From Turnera subulata (taxonomy: Eukaryota > Streptophyta > Magnoliopsida > Malpighiales > Passifloraceae): a stretch of 64,000 bases of DNA. Both the position numbers and the translations under genes were made by a program. Shown one piece after another: positions 58,546 through 64,000 of the stretch. The notes beneath the pieces are model-generated. The model ran no database searches. It was given only the letters and a program-made list of their open reading frames with translations, and was not told the origin of the DNA. Position 1 is the first letter of the stretch. The number at the start of each line of letters is the position of its first letter. The DNA lies in the NCBI GenBank assembly GCA_028386065.3, contig JAKUCV010006776.1, positions 151,746 through 215,745 on the forward strand. Reading direction: 5' to 3'.

Positions 58546-61500
58546 CTCAATGAAAGCCTTACCAACTTCTCTGCTAAATTAAATTACAACCTGAGGTCAG
58601 AAAAAGCAAAAAAAAAAATGATTAGTAAGTTAGCAAATCATATAATCAGGTTACCTTTGCTCCTAGCAATTGTTTTTCAGGCTGGCTATTTCACCAATTA
58701 GTTGGTTTGATCTCATTAAAAGTGGAATGAATTTTCAAAATTCAGGTACCTAACTTATTGTACTGTCTGTGAACATGCAAAAAACAAATAGGAGCATACG
58801 ATCCATATCCATATTGATTGATCCATAAAAGTAACATATGTTCTGGCTTACTACTAGGAACAGGATAATACAACTTAAGAGAATTAGACATAAAACACCA
58901 AAAAGCTACACAAGCAGAGGTATCTCTTCAGATGTCCACTAAAGAAATTACCAGTGAAGGTAGCCATGAAATAACACCAAGAAGAGGCTAGAAGTACTGT
59001 CTTTTTCCAATTGAATATGAAACATCTCTCTCAATCTCTAACAATGAAATGGTTACATTGACACGACAACTAACAACAATACTAGATACATCGATATGAT
59101 AACAACAATACTAGAACACTTCAAAACAATTTGCCTCCTGCAGAGCTCCCGAAACCTGCAAATCTAGTTAGAAGCCAATTTTTTCTTTTCAAATTTCCTA
59201 CCAAGCACATCATAAAATGCAAGCCCACATCAAGTATGCACTCACACAAGCAAGAAACCGTAGGTTTCTAATAACTGGACAAGAGAATTATCACATGCAA
59301 CATTTAAATGACAGAGACCCGGGCACAAAATTAGTGATAGACACTGTGTTGAGACATCTATGGCAGACCATTCATATTATGTATAAACCTTCCTCAACGC
59401 CCACCATACGGCTTTCCCCACGTAAAGCCAATAAAGATCAGATGGAAGTGCCAATTCTTCTCTCCAGCTCTTGACTAACCCCATTATACACCAAGTTAAT
59501 CTCCAGGAACAGAAAACAGGGTTTAGACTTCGTAGTATCACACAATATTACAAACTTTCTCACCAAAACTGAAGTTATACCTTTTAAATCAATTTACCAA
59601 TGCATTATTTGCCACCATTGTGTTGTATCCACGATTACAGGAGTCCCATAATTTTCAACCTTTTCTTTAGTAAGTTATAGAGAAAAAAAATGTCACTAAT
59701 TTTAAGCACCATTCTGAAACAAGGATAACCGATATCCAGATATTCGGAAAAACTATTAAAAAAAAACCATCAGCCACATTAGCTACAAGTTTTAACACTT
59801 AGTATGCCAACTGTGGTTGCATACGCCACTGGCAAAGGAGGTCATAACATACAATTTGCAAACTCAACATTTTAGTCGGACAGAACTTAATGGCTCAAAA
59901 CAATCTGTGCAACATAGGGTGGCAAAAGGTAGAATCTTGACTTCAGGTCCACCATTTCATTTATCACAGATTCCGACAAAGTGTGGATTAAGAAAATTGC
60001 ATTGGTTGCAACAAAATCGCACTTCAACCCAATAAACTTCAGCAAATGAAATCCTTCCAAAGCACCACATACTGAAATGCATATATATATATATATATTC
60101 CCAAAGCACAATATTATTTGATGATTTATAGTAAAAATCCTCATATTATTCTCAGTCTATATAAACACCAGAGGACATCTAGCAGACTTTGATAGCATTG
60201 CTGCAACTTTTTCCATCACTAAGACCCTCAAAATGAAATCCAAAATCTCTTCTACAGTACTAGGAACTGCTCAGACAGCACCAAATGCTCAAAGTCCCTG
60301 GACACAGAGAACAGGGAACTCCATGTCTCTCTACTCCGAGCATATCACACAAGCAGCTCCAAAAATCATTCCAAGTGATCTCCTCACTTGTAACATATCA
60401 CTTGGGTTCGCTCTATGCAGTCCAAATCAATACTCGACCTTTGGATGAAACCTCGATGCCCCAAAATATAGTGAGTAATGAATGGACCTTTTGTGCATTA
60501 CTTTGGAATAGACTGTTCCGCCACTTGCTAGACTACGATGTTTCACGTTGCTATCTCAAAACATTTTCCAAAAGTCTCCAATCTAAATGATTGACAAAAA
60601 TCCACTAATGTGCTCTAGTATCCAAGTGTCAGTCGTGGAAGGATTGAATTCCACAGCAATTAATTGCATCATTACTTTTCAACACTTGGCAATCCCTCCA
60701 TGCATTGACCTTGTGAAATTACTGCAGAGAAATTGCATACTTCATATTAGCACTCGGGTCAATGGTTTCATGGACATACATGGAACTAAAGAGCACAGGA
60801 GACTGTCTACCTAATACTACGCAGACGCAGTCAGTCATAAACACAAGCCTAAATACTCAAGAAGAAAGAAATCATAGTAGTTTGATCTAGACTTCATGAA
60901 ACTGCTACCCCGAGAAGATCCGTAACAAATCTACCCAAACGGTATAATCCAGTATGAATCAAATCTGTTTAGTACAGCTTTTTATCTCAAGAAACAGTAA
61001 GCAAAGTCCGCACACACGCACAAAGAGATAACGGAAACCAAAAGCATATAAGGCGTGCAAGCAATCATGCTAGTTATTATTGCAAGATTAAGAATTTAGT
61101 ACTACAAAGAGGACACCAGCTTCACTAGAAACCAGAACAGTTACTAGCTTGCCCTAGGTCCATAAAAAGATAGCAAAGACTAAAAATTTCCAGCCTCGAA
61201 AGCAAACAGCTCATAACATACTAATACCCAAAACTGTGAGGAAAAAAAAAAAGAAAAAGGAAAAATTAGTAGCACTTACTCAATTGTTCACAGCACAGTT
61301 GCTACCAAGAACAACCAATCACCGAAAAAAATTAGGGTTCTAATGGTCCTAGCTCAAAAGCTCCCCTCTTTTCACCAGCCCAGTCCTCTATTTCCATGCA
61401 GCGACAATAAAATTGGAAGCAGCTTCACATTCGACAAGTGCAGCAAGAACAATCAAGATACCAGTTTTGGTGCCCTAATTCCATGTCTTCAATTAGTAAT

Positions 61501-61591
61501 CGATAGCTAAAGCAAAATTATCGAAAGAAAAAGCAGAAAGACACAAATAGATATAGAGATATACAGAGAGAGAGAGAGAGAGAGAGCTTAC
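58546..61591 (-). other. Probable 5'-leader intron of the CCCH gene
   Basis: A donor (CTCACTG then GTAAGCTC on the - strand, GT at 61591-61590) follows a leader exon about 61592-61810. No coding exon is recognisable between it and the ATG at 58545. An AT dinucleotide run lies at 60080-60098 and a GA microsatellite at 61565-61586, just inside the intron. Large leader introns are common in plant RNA-binding protein genes. Confidence 0.5.
61565..61586. repeat. AG dinucleotide microsatellite
   Basis: Eleven AG repeats directly beside the leader-intron donor of the CCCH gene (CT repeats on the transcribed sense strand). Confidence 0.9.
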
Positions 61592-61834
61592 CAGTGAGAC
61601 CGAAAGGGGATAGCGAGTGAGGGAAGGAGGGTTTCAGTGTAAACTTTGCTTTGCTTTACTTTGCTTGGTATGGTTGGTTCCTTTGAAGAAAAAAATAAGA
61701 GAAAGATTTTTATTGTTATTTATTACTATTGAGTAAACGAGGATTGGAAGAAGAGGGTTTTTGTATAATCTGATGGTGATGAACGGCTGGGATTTTTCTA
61801 GCCCGACTTGATTGTGGATTAGCTCGTGGCCGTA

Positions 61835-61842
61835 CTTATATA
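61835..61842 (-). promoter_or_regulatory. TATA box of the CCCH gene
   Basis: TATATAAG on the - strand above the inferred leader exon. Confidence 0.5.
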
Positions 61843-62018
61843 AACCTTAAAAAAATATCTTTATAATTGTCAGTCTCCGAATCTTTTCTGTTTTCTTTTC
61901 TCCTAAGTACGTTTATTACCTTAATAGCTTCAAACTTCTAATGGTCGTGTATGTGACCTTTTTTTTTCACTAATTTACCGACAAATTATAAGTACGTGTG
62001 TTACTTAGTTCACGTACA

Positions 62019-62206
62019 TTTTTTTTTGATTCCCCACCCGGTATCCAAAGCTTTGCCCCGACTAATCCGGATTCGACCCGCGTCGCGCACCTGAGTATGG
62101 TGGGTGAGTCTCTCAATGGAAATTTTTTGCATACACAAGGACTCGAACCCGAGACCTTACTTAAGCGTAACCAAGTCGTTTACCACTTAGACCAACCCCA
62201 CATTGG
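62019..62206 (-). mobile_element. tRNA-derived SINE
   Basis: A box TGGTCTAAGTGG (62194-62183) and B box GGTTCGAGTCC (62149-62139) on the - strand, and a T-run at 62019-62027 marking the A-rich 3' tail. Related in layout to the SINE at 47258. Confidence 0.7.
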
Positions 62207-62215
62207 TTTCTATAT

Positions 62216-62966
62216 ACTAGTTGACAATAGACACATTGCCGATAATCTTTAATTTAGTCAAACAGTTTGTTTATGGAATGGGTATGTATATATAGGGTTT
62301 TATTTCACTAATTAATGTACATATAATGATCCTTTTTTTTTTGTATCGAGTGTCCTTAAATAATCAAGAGGAGGAATTTTGGCTTCATAAATTGAGAAAT
62401 ATAAATTGAGAGAAGTTATTTGTTTGGATTATCGAGTCTTGTCATCTACATATGTCTTAACGAGGTTCAAGTAATAAGGTAGGTACATTATAACCTTTTC
62501 TTTGAGGGTTAGGTACATTAATACCTTGTTATCGTCTTGATTGTCACTGCAATCTGAATTTTAGGCTTTGGATTAAATTCCAAGTCCAAGTAAATTGGTG
62601 CAAATCCAGAGGCCCAAAAGTAGCACAGCGATTTGAACGCCGCATAATCATAACCACTTGGAAAAAACAAAAATTTAAAACGTGTTCCAGAATCAAGAAC
62701 TCAAAAGAGTGCAAAACTCATCCTCGGCCTCGTTAAGGACATAAGACAACAAACCTAGAAACTAGAGAAAGAAAAAAAAAAAAACACTTCCCCGTTGGGG
62801 TTTGATAGCTTCCCCTTTGAGAGAACAACTTGGAACAGTTTGCATGATCATACACAAAACGTCCAAGTAATTCTCAGTTGAAACTTAAACACACACAAGC
62901 ACACACATGTTTCTTTCACGTTTAATCCATAACCCCAAACCCCACCATTACCGTAACCATCTTCTC
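62216..62966. other. Upstream region of the small membrane protein gene
   Basis: A+T-rich, no gene seen. Confidence 0.5.
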
Positions 62967-62973
62967 TATATAT
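62967..62973 (+). promoter_or_regulatory. TATA box of the small membrane protein gene
   Basis: CTATATATACC, 83-89 bases above the ATG at 63056. Confidence 0.5.
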
Positions 62974-63055
62974 ACCAATCCGGTGTGTATAGAGTAGCAA
63001 ACTAAACTCAAGATCCAAAAACACACATCAGATTCAAGAGGAAGAAGCAAAAAGG

Positions 63056-63280
63056 ATGTGCTGCTGCTGTGCCCTCAGGGTTTGCTTGTTTTGCACGTGC
63101 CTGATACTTGTGGTGATCACGATAGGGTTGTTTTTTGGATTTGGAGTTTACAAGCATGGGTTTCACAAAATCCAAGAAACGCTCCATGTTTGTGATCCTA
63201 ATGTCAATGGCACGCTCTGTAGAGCTGCAACCGGAAGACCCTTCTTGGGTTATTATTATCATGCTCCTCCACCTTTCTAG
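63056..63280 (+). CDS. Small cysteine-rich single-pass membrane protein
   Basis: 74 residues. N-terminus MCCCCALRVCLFCTC is packed with Cys (seven in the first 15), a pattern suited to palmitoylation. One transmembrane segment follows (about 9-30, VCLFCTCLILVVITIGLFFGFG), then a short soluble tail with two Cys (HVCDPNVNGTLC) and an aromatic/Pro end (GYYYHAPPPF). A TATA box and a leader of about 55-60 bases precede the ATG, which lies in an A-rich context. I believe similar short proteins exist in other plants but cannot name a family or function. The single exon, upstream promoter and sensible topology support it as a real gene. Confidence 0.65.
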   Translation: MCCCCALRVCLFCTCLILVVITIGLFFGFGVYKHGFHKIQETLHVCDPNVNGTLCRAATGRPFLGYYYHAPPPF

Positions 63281-64000
63281 AAGAAGTATCATCCCCCATT
63301 AATGTGGTTTTTATGATGATTTAGAATGTTAATTATAGTTTGCAGGTGGTTTTATGATGATTTAGAATGTTAATTATAGCTTGCTTTGGTGTTTTTCTTC
63401 TTTTCTTTACTCTTGTGTGATTGATTGGTGGGTTCGCGCTGAATTGTAATAGATGATTCAATTATTTATTTGATTCTGGCTATAGATATATATAATTTCA
63501 GGTTGAAACCTGGTGGTATAATGGTATTCCAGAGTTGAAGAGGAAAATTGTGTACACAAAACAGTACTTGTTTTGAGCATTTTTTTTTTTTTTCTGGAAC
63601 TGGGATTAACTGGTTAAGTTGAACTACAACGGCAGTAACTGATGAGACTAATCAAATATAAGCTCATTTGAATTGTGGTTAATGTGAGGTACCGAAGTTT
63701 AAACACTTCCACTTATTTTTTTTGTTCTTATACTTTAATTAGTTTGGGATTTCATTGTCGGGACACGTACCCTATAGCGAAGGGCCACGCACGACAGAGA
63801 TGGGATCTGTAACTGAAGCTTGAATTGGACTACAGTGTCCACAATCATTGTAGTTAAAGCCCCAAATCTTGTAGGCTTACAGCGTCCAAAATAAATCAAC
63901 CAATAAAAGCAGAGCTACCAAAGAAATCTCCAGAACAGACAATAAGAGGCACCAAAATTGCTTCAATTGTATTCAGTCAAGAATCAACACATTCTTTGGA
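63281..64000. other. 3' flank of the small membrane protein gene
   Basis: Contains a 41-bp direct tandem repeat (about 63303-63384, GGTTTTTATGATGATTTAG... twice). Otherwise A+T-rich, no further gene seen before the window ends. Confidence 0.5.

Noticed and set aside
62019..62206. A functional tRNA gene
   Set aside because: Same argument: tRNA-like promoter boxes only, with SINE body and tail.

Overview
The window is nuclear DNA of a flowering plant (core eudicot): intron-containing plant genes with A+T-rich introns, plant-specific families (type I MADS, TED6/7, TBL acetyltransferases, CYP71-type P450s, a HECATE-like bHLH), and typical plant repeats (tRNA-derived SINEs, Ty1/copia, LINEs, hAT and Mutator-like elements, an endogenous caulimovirid). 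The species cannot be named from the sequence.

Layout. 1-1371: 3' end of FAS2 (CAF-1 subunit, + strand). 1522-9890: a tandem duplication carrying a type I MADS gene and the 3' flank of a TED7-like gene. The left unit keeps only a scrap of TED7 and holds two hAT-type MITEs; the right unit has an intact TED7-like gene but a LINE fragment sits between it and its MADS gene. 12374-14282: a TBL10-like acetyltransferase gene with a 5'-leader intron. 17924-49973: an expanded array in which a CYP71-type P450 and a HECATE-like bHLH form a repeated unit (three intact P450s, one full HEC gene, one 3' HEC fragment). Its spacers have been filled independently: a TIR element with a MITE nested in it, a nearly complete circularly permuted petuvirus-like endogenous pararetrovirus, two Pack-MULE-like elements carrying host gene fragments (an OR23-like F-box/kelch gene and an importin beta-3 gene), a non-autonomous copia element coding only for GAG and protease, a truncated LINE with an inverted copy of its flank at the 5' junction, and a SINE. 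55545-61850: a three-finger CCCH gene (AtC3H38-like) on the - strand with a 3-kb leader intron. 63056-63280: a small cysteine-rich single-pass membrane protein gene.

Most striking observation: inside the CCCH gene, about 213 bases (56022-56234) are complemented in place, without being reversed. Read 3'->5' on the given strand they restore, in frame with both sides, the acidic Lys/Glu linker expected before the conserved C-terminal domain; read normally they contain stops. No known DNA rearrangement swaps strands without reversing polarity, so this points to an edited or mishandled sequence. The other notable signals (pararetrovirus, gene-capturing transposons, LINE junction hairpin, P450 haem-motif change) are biologically plausible.
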